A stretch of DNA of 64,000 nt from NCBI RefSeq assembly GCF_000402035.1, contig NC_021287.1:682001-746000 (forward strand), written 5' to 3'. The notes below the pieces were generated by a model. The model worked only from the letters and a program-made list of their open reading frames with translations, was not told the origin of the DNA and ran no database searches. Each line of letters starts with the position of its first letter. The stretch's first letter is position 1. This stretch comes from Caballeronia insecticola. GTDB lineage: Bacteria > Pseudomonadota > Gammaproteobacteria > Burkholderiales > Burkholderiaceae. The position numbers and the translations under genes are program-made. Positions 10,536 through 19,718 of the stretch are shown here, in pieces.

Positions 10536-10568
10536 AAGGGTGACGCTGAAATAGCCGTCGCCCTTTTT
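10536..10568 (+). terminator. Attenuator-like hairpin between pilin and chaperone genes
   Basis: AAGGGTGACG pairs with CGTCGCCCTT (one G-U wobble) around a 10-base loop and runs into five T residues, starting 9 nt after the pilin stop. A leaky terminator here would give much more pilin than chaperone and usher message. Confidence 0.65.
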
Positions 10569-10723
10569 AAGTTTGCGTCTGGCGCAAGTGATCTGCTTTT
10601 TTTTTCATCGCTGCGCCCGGACTTCACGCCGGTTGAGTTGAACGAGTTGTACCGCCTTGCCGCCAGGCTCGGCACGCGGAACGCAGAGATCCGCAGCAGC
10701 AAATTACTTTTTTAGTGAGCGTC

Positions 10724-11467
10724 ATGAATTTCCGAAATTTTGTCTCGTGTGCCGTTGCGGCGAGTGCTCTGGCTGTCGGTGCGATGTTGCCAGCAGTCAG
10801 TAATGCGTCCGTCGTCATTGCTGCCACGCGTGTCGTGTACAACGCCACGGATAACGAAGTGACGCTCAAGCTTTCCAATGTCGGCAAGGCACCGGCGTTG
10901 ACTCAAATGTGGCTCGATAAGGGCGATCCGAAGGCCGATCCGAGCAAGCTCAAGCTGCCGTTCGTCCTGACGCCGCCGATCGCACGCATCGATCCTCAGA
11001 AGGCGCAGACCATCCGGATTTCCTACACCGGCGAACCGATGCCCAAGGATCGCGAATCGCTGCTGTGGTTCAACATGCTGGAAGTTCCGCCGAGGCCGAC
11101 TGCAGATCAAGCCGGTCCGAACTATGTGCAATTGGCATTTCGCTCGCGCCTGAAATTCTTCTACCGTCCCGAAGGTTTGCAAGGCCGCGCGGACGATGCG
11201 CCCGCGTCGCTCACGTGGCGTAAGTCCACGCAGAACGGCAAGCCCTCGCTCGTGATTTCCAACCCCACGCCTTATCACGTCACGATCATCGACGCGCAAC
11301 TGGGCGAAGGCGCAAACGCGCCGAAATTCAACGAAGTCGGCATGGTCGAGCCGCGTGGCCAGCTCGAATTGCCGGTGAACGTCGCGTCTGTCGCGGCTGC
11401 CAAGGTGTCCTTCACGACGATCAACGACTACGGTGGCCCGGTCAAGCATGAAGCGCCCATCCAGTGA
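10724..11467 (+). CDS. Periplasmic fimbrial chaperone (PapD/FimC-like)
   Basis: This 247-residue protein delivers pilins to the usher by donor-strand complementation. A signal peptide (MNFRNFVSCAVAASALAVGA...) precedes the first Ig domain, which starts with VVIAATRVVYNATDNEVTL and contains the G1-strand region PPIARIDPQKAQTIRI and LWFNMLEVPP; the second domain begins near SRLKFFYRP and contains NPTPYHVTI. All are PapD-family hallmarks. ATG 10724 is used; a GTG at 10715 overlaps the stop of a small upstream frame. It lies between pilin and usher. Confidence 0.92.
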   Translation: MNFRNFVSCAVAASALAVGAMLPAVSNASVVIAATRVVYNATDNEVTLKLSNVGKAPALTQMWLDKGDPKADPSKLKLPFVLTPPIARIDPQKAQTIRISYTGEPMPKDRESLLWFNMLEVPPRPTADQAGPNYVQLAFRSRLKFFYRPEGLQGRADDAPASLTWRKSTQNGKPSLVISNPTPYHVTIIDAQLGEGANAPKFNEVGMVEPRGQLELPVNVASVAAAKVSFTTINDYGGPVKHEAPIQ

Positions 11468-11660
11468 GGCTTTCAAGCTCAGGCGCAAGGCGCGAACAAT
11501 CTGACGCAGCCGAGGAATCCCCAGACCGACGCTGACCGGCCACGCCGCCGTGCACCCGCACGCGTCAGCGCCAAGACGCGCAATCCGCGCAGTCGAACTT
11601 CTCATGCCGATCGGACAGGTCCGCGGCAGCGGGGCGGTGTTGTCCGAGTATCCGGCTTAT

Positions 11661-14402
11661 ATGAACGAGCGCTATCAAGTATTGAACGACCGGCCAGCCC
11701 GAAATGAATTGTTGCTGCTGAGCCGAAGCACCGTCGCCGTGTTGCTTGCCTTTGCCGCGACGCAGGCCGACGCTGCCGAACGTGATACGAGCGCGATATC
11801 GCATCCGGACATGCCGTCGCCGTCCACTGTGCCGTCGGATGTGCAGTCTGCTCCGGCGTCAGGCGCACTCGTCGATGAAGGCGCGACGACGAACGCAGCC
11901 GTTCCACGAGCCGACGTCGTTGCCGCTCGTCCGTTGGCGCTGGCAGAACCCGAATCCGTTCAGTTCAATCAGTCGTTCCTCGTGGGCAGCGAAGCCGCGC
12001 GCATGGATATCAGCCGCTTCGACAAAGGCAACAGCGCGCTGCCGGGCACCTATCGCTCGGCCATGTACGTGAACGGCGTGTGGGTGGGTGTGACCAGCGT
12101 GACGCTGCGGGAAACGGGTGCGGGTGCGGGTGCGGGCAATCATCAGGCGCTGCCGGTATTCGATCGCGACCTGCTCATGCGCGCGGGCGTCGACGTCATG
12201 CGCATGACACAGGCGGCGCGCGATCAGCTCGACGCCGCCAAGGACGCCGGCGTGTTCGTGTCCGATCTGATTCCGCAGGCGAGCGCCACGTTCGACATGG
12301 GCGAACAGCGCCTCGACGTCAGCGTGCCGCAGGCCATGCTGAGCCGCAACGCACGCGGCTGGGTCGATCCGAAGATGTGGGACGACGGCGTTCCCGCGGC
12401 CACGCTTCAGTACAACGCGAACGCCTACCATTCGACGGGCGGCGGCATGTCGAATACGCAGGCTTATCTGGGTGTGAATGCGGGCGCCAACTTCGGTCCC
12501 TGGCGCTTGCGATATAACGGCAACGTCACGACATCCAGCACGGGCGGCACGCATGCCCAGAGCATGCAGACGTATCTGCAGCGCTCTTTCACGCCGATCA
12601 AAAGCCAACTGACGGTAGGCGATTCCTACACCGATGGCTCGATCTTCGACTCGTTCGGCGTGCGGGGCGTGCAGCTCGCCACGGACGATCGCATGTACCC
12701 CGAATCGCAACGCGGCTATGCGCCGACGGTGCGGGGCATCGCCAACAGCAACGCAAGCGTTCAGATCAAGCAGAACGGCAACATCATCTACGAAACGACG
12801 GTCGCGCCGGGCCCGTTTCAGATCGACGACCTCTACCCGACGGGCTATGGCGGCGATCTCCAGGTCATCGTGACCGAGGCGGACGGCAGCCAGCACGTCT
12901 CGTCGGTGCCGTATGCCGCTCCGGTCAACGCGTTGCGCGAAGGGCGCTGGCGCTACAACGTGGCGGCGGGCGAGTATCGCAACGCGAGCGTGGCGGGCCA
13001 CCCGTATGTGTTCGAGGCCGGCGTGCAGCATGGCCTGAATAACTTCGTTACGTTGTATGGCGGTACGATCGTCGCCGAGGATTATTTGTCGGGCGCGCTG
13101 GGTGTTGCGCTCGACACGCCCGCCGGCGCGTTTGCCTTCGATGTGACGCAGGCCCGGGCGAACGTCTCCGGCTCGGAAAGCCGCAATGGGCAGAGCTTGC
13201 GTCTTTCCTATTCGCGCAACTTCTTGCCGACCAATACCAATTTCACACTGGCGGCGTACCGGTATTCGACCAGCGGCTTTCTGGATCTGCAGGATGCCAT
13301 GGTGGCGCGCGACGTCGCGGCGAACGGCTACGCGTATGCGAACAACGGTCGCCAGAAGGGTCGCCTGCAACTGACGTTGAATCAGGGCTTCGACAAATGG
13401 GGCTCGGTGTACGCGTCCGGTTATACGCAAAACTACTGGAACAAGTCGGCTCGCGATACCGCTTTCCAGATCGGCTACAACGTGAACGTGGGTCGCGTGG
13501 GCGTGGGTGTCTCGGCGGCGCGCGAGCTGGAGTCTTCCTCGGCGCGTTGGGATAACCGCGTCATGTTGAACCTGACGATTCCGCTCGACCTCGGCTCGAC
13601 CGTAGCCAATTCGTCGACGAGCTTCTCGCACGACTCGCGCAGCAACAGCAGCCAGATTCAGGAAACGTTCACGGGCGCGGCCGGCGCCGATTACCGGTTC
13701 AACTACGGCGTCAGTGCAGGCCATTCGACGGGCCAGGCGAGCGACACCAGCATCAACGCGAATGCCGGCTATGTGACGCCATACACGCAAATCCGCCTCA
13801 ACGCCGGCACGTCGAACGGATACACGCAGGCAGGCGGTGGCCTGAACGGCTCGGTGATCGCCTACGGCGGCGGCATCGTGCTGACGCCGCAGACGGGCGA
13901 CACATTCGCGATCGTCGAGGCGAAGGATGCCGTCGGGGCGCGCCTCGCCAGTTCGCCGGGCGTACGCGTGGACCGGTTCGGCCATGCGGTCGTGGCCGGC
14001 ATGCAGCCCTTCGAGTTGAACACCGTGGAAATCGACACCAAAGGGCTGCCGATGGGCATCGAACTCAAGAGCAGCGAGCAGCACTTCGCGCCGACGGCGG
14101 GCGCCGTATCGCGCGTCAAGTTCGAAACGGAAAACCGCGGCCGTGCCGTGGTCATGCAATTGAGCCTGGCGAACAATGAGCCGGTGCCTTTCGGCGCCGA
14201 TGTCACGAATGTGCAGGGCGAGTCCATCGGTACGGTGACGCAGGGCAGCCGCGCGATGTTCTACAGCAAGGACAACGAGAACGATGTCGTCGTGAAGTGG
14301 GGCGAGGGCGACGAGAGCAGTTGTAAAGCGCATTACTCGCTCGCGATGGCCGGCAAGGTCAACGCGGCGGGAATGACGTTCGTCGACGCCGCTTGCGAGT
14401 AA
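11661..14402 (+). CDS. Fimbrial outer-membrane usher protein
   Basis: The usher forms the outer-membrane pore that orders and polymerises pilins. From this start it has 913 residues: a long-n-region signal peptide (STVAVLLAFAATQADA), then about 65 low-complexity residues rich in Pro, Ser and Ala, then the usher N domain (VQFNQSFLVGSEAARMDISRF), the 24-strand barrel with the plug, and the C-terminal domains ending in two cysteines (SSCKAHY and DAACE). The start is uncertain: GTG 11550 and ATG 11604 are also in frame and none has a clear ribosome site. A GGGTGC triplet repeat encodes an Ala-Gly run in the N domain. Confidence 0.9.
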   Translation: MNERYQVLNDRPARNELLLLSRSTVAVLLAFAATQADAAERDTSAISHPDMPSPSTVPSDVQSAPASGALVDEGATTNAAVPRADVVAARPLALAEPESVQFNQSFLVGSEAARMDISRFDKGNSALPGTYRSAMYVNGVWVGVTSVTLRETGAGAGAGNHQALPVFDRDLLMRAGVDVMRMTQAARDQLDAAKDAGVFVSDLIPQASATFDMGEQRLDVSVPQAMLSRNARGWVDPKMWDDGVPAATLQYNANAYHSTGGGMSNTQAYLGVNAGANFGPWRLRYNGNVTTSSTGGTHAQSMQTYLQRSFTPIKSQLTVGDSYTDGSIFDSFGVRGVQLATDDRMYPESQRGYAPTVRGIANSNASVQIKQNGNIIYETTVAPGPFQIDDLYPTGYGGDLQVIVTEADGSQHVSSVPYAAPVNALREGRWRYNVAAGEYRNASVAGHPYVFEAGVQHGLNNFVTLYGGTIVAEDYLSGALGVALDTPAGAFAFDVTQARANVSGSESRNGQSLRLSYSRNFLPTNTNFTLAAYRYSTSGFLDLQDAMVARDVAANGYAYANNGRQKGRLQLTLNQGFDKWGSVYASGYTQNYWNKSARDTAFQIGYNVNVGRVGVGVSAARELESSSARWDNRVMLNLTIPLDLGSTVANSSTSFSHDSRSNSSQIQETFTGAAGADYRFNYGVSAGHSTGQASDTSINANAGYVTPYTQIRLNAGTSNGYTQAGGGLNGSVIAYGGGIVLTPQTGDTFAIVEAKDAVGARLASSPGVRVDRFGHAVVAGMQPFELNTVEIDTKGLPMGIELKSSEQHFAPTAGAVSRVKFETENRGRAVVMQLSLANNEPVPFGADVTNVQGESIGTVTQGSRAMFYSKDNENDVVVKWGEGDESSCKAHYSLAMAGKVNAAGMTFVDAACE

Positions 14403-14496
14403 CCAGGTCCGATGCACTCGGATGAACGAATCGATCCAGTCGGCTTACGGGGCCGTTCAATGCCGCGGCCGTCGCTGTGGAGGAGCCTGAATCATC

Positions 14497-15027
14497 ATGC
14501 GCACGCTTAGAGCATTACTTGCCGTATTCGCGTTGTTCGTCGCCACGTCGATGGTTGCGGCCTTCGCGGCATCGGACGCCAATCTGACTTTCACCGGCGA
14601 CATCCTGCAGCCGACTTGCACGGTCGACAGCACGACGGCCAATCAGACCATCGCTCTGGGCAGCGTGCCGATCAGCAACTTCGCCAACGTAGGATCGACG
14701 GCGAATCCCCGGCCGTTCAACATTGGTCTGCTCAACTGCTCGCCCAACGCCACCGTCAACATGACGGTCGGCGGCACGATGGACACGGTGCCGACCGTTC
14801 TGCAGAACACGGGCACCGCGACACAAGTGGGCGTACAGCTCTTGCTGGCGGGCAGCGTGGGCGGCACGACCGGCACGCCGATCACACTCAACAGCACGAT
14901 CAACCTTGGCGTGGTGAATGCGAGCAACGCCATGACGGTGCCGTTCGTGGCTCAGTTCTACCGGCTTGGAACGATGACGGCGGGGACGGTGACAGCCACC
15001 GCGACCGTCAACTTTACGTATTACTGA
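14497..15027 (+). CDS. Fimbrial minor subunit
   Basis: A second, 176-residue pilin-type protein. The signal peptide (MRTLRALLAVFALFVATSMVAAFA) is followed by NLTFTGDILQPTCTV, the typical first strand with Cys, a second cysteine in LLNCSPN, and a C-terminal donor strand ending in tyrosines (TATVNFTYY). GGAGGAG lies 11 nt before the ATG. As the last gene after the usher it may be the tip or terminator subunit. It is too short to be a two-domain adhesin such as FimH, and no other adhesin gene is present. Confidence 0.85.
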   Translation: MRTLRALLAVFALFVATSMVAAFAASDANLTFTGDILQPTCTVDSTTANQTIALGSVPISNFANVGSTANPRPFNIGLLNCSPNATVNMTVGGTMDTVPTVLQNTGTATQVGVQLLLAGSVGGTTGTPITLNSTINLGVVNASNAMTVPFVAQFYRLGTMTAGTVTATATVNFTYY

Positions 15028-15163
15028 ATTCGGTCTGCGTTGGCGTGGCCGACATTGGAAACTGGCCGGGCCAGAGATCCAGAAAGCGAAACGCGCTCTG
15101 CCGGCCGCCCAATGGCTGAGCGACGGCAAAGCGCGTCGTATCGTTTCCCCGGCAGCGAGGCGC

Positions 15164-15190
15164 ACGCAAGCCGGTCACGCCGGCTTGCGT
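15164..15190. terminator. Hairpin between convergent fimbrial operon and metG
   Basis: A perfect 11-bp stem (ACGCAAGCCGG with CCGGCTTGCGT, 5-nt loop) lies directly after the metG stop and 137 nt after the last pilin gene. There is no long T-tract on either side, so it is a weak or factor-assisted bidirectional terminator. Confidence 0.55.
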
Positions 15191-15197
15191 CCTCGAA

Positions 15198-17327
15198 TCA
15201 TTTCACGCGCATGCCCGGCTTCGCGCCGCTATGCGGTTCGAGAATGTAGAGGCCGGGCTCTTTCTTCTCGTCGGCGGAAGATGCCGCCAGAACCATCCCT
15301 TCCGACAAGCCGAACTTCATCTTGCGCGGCGCGAGATTGGCAATCATCACGGTCAGCTTGCCGATCAGATCCTGCGGCTGGTATGCCGAACGGATGCCCG
15401 AAAACACGTTGCGCGTTTTCTCTTCGCCGATATCGAGCGTGAGTTGCAGCAGCTTGTCGGAACCTTCGACCGTCTTGCAGTCGACGATCTTCGCAATGCG
15501 CAGATCGATCTTCGCGAAGTCGTCGATGGAGATGACATCCGATGCTTCCTCTTTCGCCGGTTTCCTGGCGGGCGCCGCGGCGGTTGTCGCTTCCGGCGCG
15601 GCCTGCAACGACTCGCGATTGGCGGCCAGCAACGCCTCGATCTGCTTCGGATCGACGCGCGTGGTCAGATGCTTGTACGCGTTGATCGCGTTCGCCGACG
15701 ACAACGGCGTATGCACATGCGCCCAGACGAGCGGCGCGATGCCGAGGAACGCCTCCACAGCTTCGATCAGTTTCGGCAACACCGGCTTGAGCGCGAGCGA
15801 CAGCAGGCGGAATGCTTCCAGACTCACGCTGCACGTTTCGTGCAACGCAACCCCGTTGGCCGGGTCCTTCGCCTGATCCCAGGGCTTGGAGGTATCGACG
15901 TACGCGTTGACGGCATCGGCGAGTTCCATCGTCGTGCGCAGCGCGCGGCCGTACTCGCGCGATTCGTAGAAGCCGGCGATCTGCGGAATCGCGGCGCGCA
16001 GTTGCGTGAGCAGCGGATGCTGCATCGCGCTGTCCTGCACGCGGCCGTCGAAGCGCTTGATGAGAAAGCCCGCCGCGCGGCTCGCGATATTCACGTACTT
16101 GCCGACGAGATCGCTGTTCACGCGCGCCTGAAAATCGTCGAGATTCAGGTCGATGTCTTCCATCGTGCTGTTCAGCTTGGCCGCAAAGTAATAGCGCAGC
16201 CATTCCGGATTGATGCCGGTGTCGATCACGCTCTGCGCGGTGATGAACGTGCCGCGCGACTTCGACATCTTCGCGCCGTCGACGGTCAGAAAGCCGTGCG
16301 CGAACACGTTCGTCGGCGTGCGATGGCCGGAGAATTCGAGCATTGCGGGCCAGAAGAGCGTGTGGAAATACAGAATGTCCTTGCCGATGAAGTGATACTG
16401 CTCGGCCTTCGCGCCCGGCTTCACCCATTCGTCGAAATTCACGCCGATGCGGTCCGCGAGATTCTTGAAGCTCGCGTAATAGCCGACGGGCGCGTCCACC
16501 CACACGTAAAAATACTTGCCCGGCGCGCCCGGAATCTCGAAGCCGAAGTAGGGCGCATCGCGCGAGATGTCCCAGTCGGCGAGCTTGGCTTCGCCCTTGT
16601 CGCCGAGCCATTCGCGCATTTTGTTGGTGGCTTCGGGTTGCGCGAGACCGCTCACCCAGCCGCGCAGGAAATCTTCGCAGCGCGGGTCCGACAGACGGAA
16701 GAAATAGTGCGTCGAGGTCTTGCGGATGGGCGTCGCGCCCGAGACCACCGAATACGGATTGATGAGCTCGGTCGGCTGATAGGTCGAGCCGCAGACTTCG
16801 CAGTTGTCGCCGTACTGATCCTTCGCGCCGCACTTCGGGCACTCGCCCTTGATGAAGCGGTCCGGCAGGAACATTTCCTTGACCGGGTCGTAAGCCTGCT
16901 CGATGTCGCGCGCTTCGATCAGCCCGGCTTGCTTGAGCGCGCCGTAGATCGAGTCGCACAGGACGCGGTTTTCCTCGGCATCGGTCGAATAGTAGTTATC
17001 GAACGAAATGCCGAAGCTGTCGAAATCGCGCTTGTGCTCTTTCCACACGCGTTCGATCAGCGCCTTCGGCGTGATGCCTTCCTTTTCGGCGCGCAGCATG
17101 ATCGGCGTGCCGTGGGTGTCGTCCGCGCCGACGTAGTAGACCTCGTGGCCGTGCATGCGCAGCGTCCGAACCCAGATGTCCGTCTGAATGTACTCGACCA
17201 TATGGCCGATATGAATCTGACCGTTCGCATACGGCAACGCGGACGTGACGAGGATCTGGCGACGGCCGCCTTCATGGGCTGAAGCGGCGGGCGCGGCGGT
17301 GGCAGGGGCGGAAATCGGTGCTGACAT
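15198..17327 (-). CDS. metG: Methionyl-tRNA synthetase
   Basis: MetG charges tRNA-Met with methionine. The 709-residue protein begins, after an Ala/Pro-rich tail, with [18 protein letters not shown] (the HIGH site), has the Zn-binding cysteines [17 protein letters not shown] in the CP insertion, the KMSKSRG loop, and an appended C-terminal tRNA-binding (EMAP/Trbp-like) domain from about residue 600 ([15 protein letters not shown]). This is the long, dimeric type. ATG 17327 is chosen over a far upstream start because it matches the family. Confidence 0.96.
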   Translation of the reverse strand: MSAPISAPATAAPAASAHEGGRRQILVTSALPYANGQIHIGHMVEYIQTDIWVRTLRMHGHEVYYVGADDTHGTPIMLRAEKEGITPKALIERVWKEHKRDFDSFGISFDNYYSTDAEENRVLCDSIYGALKQAGLIEARDIEQAYDPVKEMFLPDRFIKGECPKCGAKDQYGDNCEVCGSTYQPTELINPYSVVSGATPIRKTSTHYFFRLSDPRCEDFLRGWVSGLAQPEATNKMREWLGDKGEAKLADWDISRDAPYFGFEIPGAPGKYFYVWVDAPVGYYASFKNLADRIGVNFDEWVKPGAKAEQYHFIGKDILYFHTLFWPAMLEFSGHRTPTNVFAHGFLTVDGAKMSKSRGTFITAQSVIDTGINPEWLRYYFAAKLNSTMEDIDLNLDDFQARVNSDLVGKYVNIASRAAGFLIKRFDGRVQDSAMQHPLLTQLRAAIPQIAGFYESREYGRALRTTMELADAVNAYVDTSKPWDQAKDPANGVALHETCSVSLEAFRLLSLALKPVLPKLIEAVEAFLGIAPLVWAHVHTPLSSANAINAYKHLTTRVDPKQIEALLAANRESLQAAPEATTAAAPARKPAKEEASDVISIDDFAKIDLRIAKIVDCKTVEGSDKLLQLTLDIGEEKTRNVFSGIRSAYQPQDLIGKLTVMIANLAPRKMKFGLSEGMVLAASSADEKKEPGLYILEPHSGAKPGMRVK

Positions 17328-17505
17328 GGAGGCGCGGCCTGAAGGAAATGCTTGGGGTTGGTAAAAAAAAGCGGAATTCGATTCTAGCAGGGCGGGGAAA
17401 GGACGCCGGGCCCCCGCGCGATGTTGCCTCGGCTGACCTGCAGTTCGGAAGAGCAAATTGGGGAGTTTTCGGCGGCGAGAACCGTCTTGCACGATTCACG
17501 CGCAC

Positions 17506-17590
17506 AAAAAAAACCGGGGTCCAATCGGGCCCCGGAGCAACAACGACAAGAGGAGAATGGCAGGTGATGGCGTGGCCACCCACCTACCGT
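17506..17590 (-). ncRNA. Candidate small RNA between the OmpA-like gene and metG
   Basis: On the minus strand, a hairpin (GGTAGGTG with CACCTGCC, at 17588-17559) is followed by an unpaired CU-rich stretch ATTCTCCTCTTGTCG and then a strong terminator (CCGGGG with CCCCGG around an 11-nt loop) and eight T residues. That layout is typical of trans-acting sRNAs, and the TCTCCTCTT loop is complementary to Shine-Dalgarno sequences. I see no clear promoter; the RNA could instead be processed from the 3' region of the OmpA-like transcript. The same DNA has a small plus-strand frame, so this is a candidate only. Confidence 0.4.
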
Positions 17591-17666
17591 AGAGAGAGAC
17601 AGCCGCGGCGCGACCAAGTTTCAAATTTTTTTCAGACCGCTGCGCGAGGCTGACATCGCGTCTCGC

Positions 17667-17697
17667 ACGCCGCCTGTCCGGCGGCGTTTTCCCCTTT
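17667..17697 (+). terminator. Rightward-facing terminator upstream of the OmpA-like gene end
   Basis: ACGCCGCC pairs with GGCGGCGT around TGTCC and is followed on the plus strand by TTTTCCCCTTTT. It faces right although the nearest annotated genes on both sides run left, which suggests either a bidirectional role for the OmpA-like gene or a short rightward transcript in 17537-17666. Confidence 0.55.
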
Positions 17698-17710
17698 TAA
17701 ATCAGCAGCT

Positions 17711-18367
17711 TTACTGCACTTGGCCCGGCTGTGCGGTCGCGCGCAGATAGATTTCCACGCGACGATTCTGTGCACGGCCCGCTTCCGTCGAGTTGTCGGC
17801 GATCGGCTGGTTCTGGCCCATGCCCTGCGCCGACAGACGCTGCGCCGGAACACCGTGCGTCGCGATATACGACGCCACGCTCTGCGCGCGATTCTGCGAG
17901 AGCGTCTGGTTGTAGGCCGGCTGGCCGGTGTTGTCCGTATGGCCGATCACGTTCGCGATCAGCTCCGGATGCTGCTGCAGCGTCTGCGTGACCGAATTCA
18001 GCACCGGATCGAACGACGGCTTGATGGAGTAGCTGTTGGTATCGAACGAGATCGAATTCGGGATGTTCACCTTGAGCGAACCATCCTGCTGCTCGGTCAC
18101 CTGCGTGCCCGTGCCCTTCGAGTCGCCCGAAATCTTGTTGCGGATCGCCTGCCAGTTGTAGCCGGTGATACCGCCGACCGCAGCGCCCGTGGCCGCGCCG
18201 ATCGCCGCGCCCTTGCCGCCGCCGAAAATGGCGCCGATGCCTGCGCCGGTCGCCGCTCCGACACCCGTGCCGACCGCCGTGTTGGTGCCCTGCTGCGAGG
18301 CGCAACCGGCAACGAGCGCACCTGCGACAGCGAACACGGACAGACGGGTCAAGAATTTGGTATTCAT
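17711..18367 (-). CDS. OmpA-family outer-membrane lipoprotein with glycine-zipper domain
   Basis: A 218-residue lipoprotein: lipobox LVAGC (Cys22), then a Gly/Ala-rich glycine-zipper segment (GTGVGAATGAGIGAIFGGG...), then a C-terminal OmpA domain with the peptidoglycan-binding motif region NVIGHTDNTG and LSQNRAQSVASYI. It probably anchors the outer membrane to peptidoglycan, like YiaD of E. coli. AAGGAGA sits 7 nt before the ATG, which fixes the start. It is divergent from apbC and stands alone as a unit. Confidence 0.88.
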   Translation of the reverse strand: MNTKFLTRLSVFAVAGALVAGCASQQGTNTAVGTGVGAATGAGIGAIFGGGKGAAIGAATGAAVGGITGYNWQAIRNKISGDSKGTGTQVTEQQDGSLKVNIPNSISFDTNSYSIKPSFDPVLNSVTQTLQQHPELIANVIGHTDNTGQPAYNQTLSQNRAQSVASYIATHGVPAQRLSAQGMGQNQPIADNSTEAGRAQNRRVEIYLRATAQPGQVQ

Positions 18368-18629
18368 CTTCGATCTCCTTAAATCGACAAGCAATTCGGC
18401 AAGGTGTGCCGACAGTGCGAAAGGGTCTTCGGACGAGCGTTCGGACGAGCCTCTACAATATTGAGAGATGCGCCCGGCCGCCCCATGCGATGCGTCCCCG
18501 GAAACATTTGCAGCGGGATAGTGCAGCGCGCGCGAGCCGCACGCAATCGCTCTAACAATTCCTTTCAATTTCCTCAGTTTGTTGCAAAGCGCCGATGGCC
18601 GGATGCAACAAACGTTCCACGGAGTTTCG
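18368..18629. promoter_or_regulatory. Divergent promoter region (OmpA-like lipoprotein and apbC)
   Basis: The 262 bases between two divergent starts must carry both promoters. A CTACAATATTG stretch near 18452 gives a TACAAT -10-like hexamer on the plus strand, without a clear -35. GGAG at 18621 is the apbC ribosome site. Confidence 0.4.
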
Positions 18630-19718
18630 ATGAATCTCGACCGCTCGAAGATCGACACCGCACTCGCCACACTGACCGATCCCAACACCAACCGCAAGCT
18701 GGTCGATACGAAGAGCATCCGCACGGTCTCCGTCGATGGCGCGAACGTCTCGGTGAGCATCGTGCTCGGCTATCCGGCGAAATCGCAGTTCGATGCGATC
18801 CGCGCAATGGTGACCGACGCGCTGCGCCAGGTGCCCGGCGTCGCGAACGTGACGGTGGACGTTTCGTCGCAGGTCGTGGCGCACGCGGTGCAGCGCGGCG
18901 TCAAGCTGCTGCCGAACGTCAAGAACATCATTGCGGTGGCATCGGGCAAGGGCGGCGTCGGCAAGAGCACGACGGCGGCGAATCTGGCGCTGGCGCTGGC
19001 GGCCGAGGGCGCGTCGGTCGGCATGCTCGACGCCGACATCTACGGCCCCTCGCTGCCGATGATGCTCGGCATCGCCGGGCGCCCGGAGTCGCCGGACAAT
19101 CAGACGATGAACCCGCTCGAAGGCCACGGCATCCAGGCGAACTCGATCGGCTTTCTGATCGAGCAGGACAATCCGATGGTCTGGCGCGGCCCGATGGTCA
19201 CGTCCGCGCTCGAGCAGCTGCTGCGGCAGACCAATTGGCGCGATCTGGATTACCTCGTCGTCGACATGCCGCCGGGCACGGGCGACATCCAGCTCACGCT
19301 CGCGCAGAAGGTGCCGGTGACGGGCGCAGTGATCGTCACGACGCCGCAGGACATCGCGCTGCTCGACGCGAAGAAGGGCCTCAAGATGTTCGAGAAGGTC
19401 GGCATTCCGATTCTCGGCATTGTCGAGAACATGAGCACGCACATTTGCTCGAACTGCGGCCACGAGGAGCACATTTTCGGCGCGGGCGGCGGCGAGCGCA
19501 TGGCGAAGGAATACGGCGTGGAGATTCTCGGCCAGTTGCCGCTCGATATCTCCATCCGCGAGCGTACCGACGCGGGCCAGCCGACGGTCGTGTCGGAGCC
19601 TGCGAGCCGCATCGCGGAAATCTATCGCGCGATCGCACGTCGTGTGGCGATCTCGATTGCCGAGCGTCAGCGCGACATGACGTCGAAGTTTCCGAGCATC
19701 GTCGTGCAGAACACCTGA
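18630..19718 (+). CDS. apbC: Iron-sulfur cluster carrier protein (Mrp/ApbC)
   Basis: A 362-residue P-loop ATPase that carries and transfers [4Fe-4S] clusters to target proteins. It has an N-terminal MIP18/DUF59-type domain (residues 1-90), the deviant Walker A SGKGGVGKST near residue 108, the DMPPGTGDIQLTL motif, and the cluster-binding CxxC in HICSNCGHEEH near the C terminus. GGAG lies 5 nt before the ATG. A longer frame upstream lacks a ribosome site and is not used. Confidence 0.94.
   Translation: MNLDRSKIDTALATLTDPNTNRKLVDTKSIRTVSVDGANVSVSIVLGYPAKSQFDAIRAMVTDALRQVPGVANVTVDVSSQVVAHAVQRGVKLLPNVKNIIAVASGKGGVGKSTTAANLALALAAEGASVGMLDADIYGPSLPMMLGIAGRPESPDNQTMNPLEGHGIQANSIGFLIEQDNPMVWRGPMVTSALEQLLRQTNWRDLDYLVVDMPPGTGDIQLTLAQKVPVTGAVIVTTPQDIALLDAKKGLKMFEKVGIPILGIVENMSTHICSNCGHEEHIFGAGGGERMAKEYGVEILGQLPLDISIRERTDAGQPTVVSEPASRIAEIYRAIARRVAISIAERQRDMTSKFPSIVVQNT

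Noticed and set aside
15231..17282. Long rightward frame opposite metG
   Set aside because: Composition is that of a reverse shadow (Arg, Val, Leu runs) and it lies fully inside a clear metG gene.
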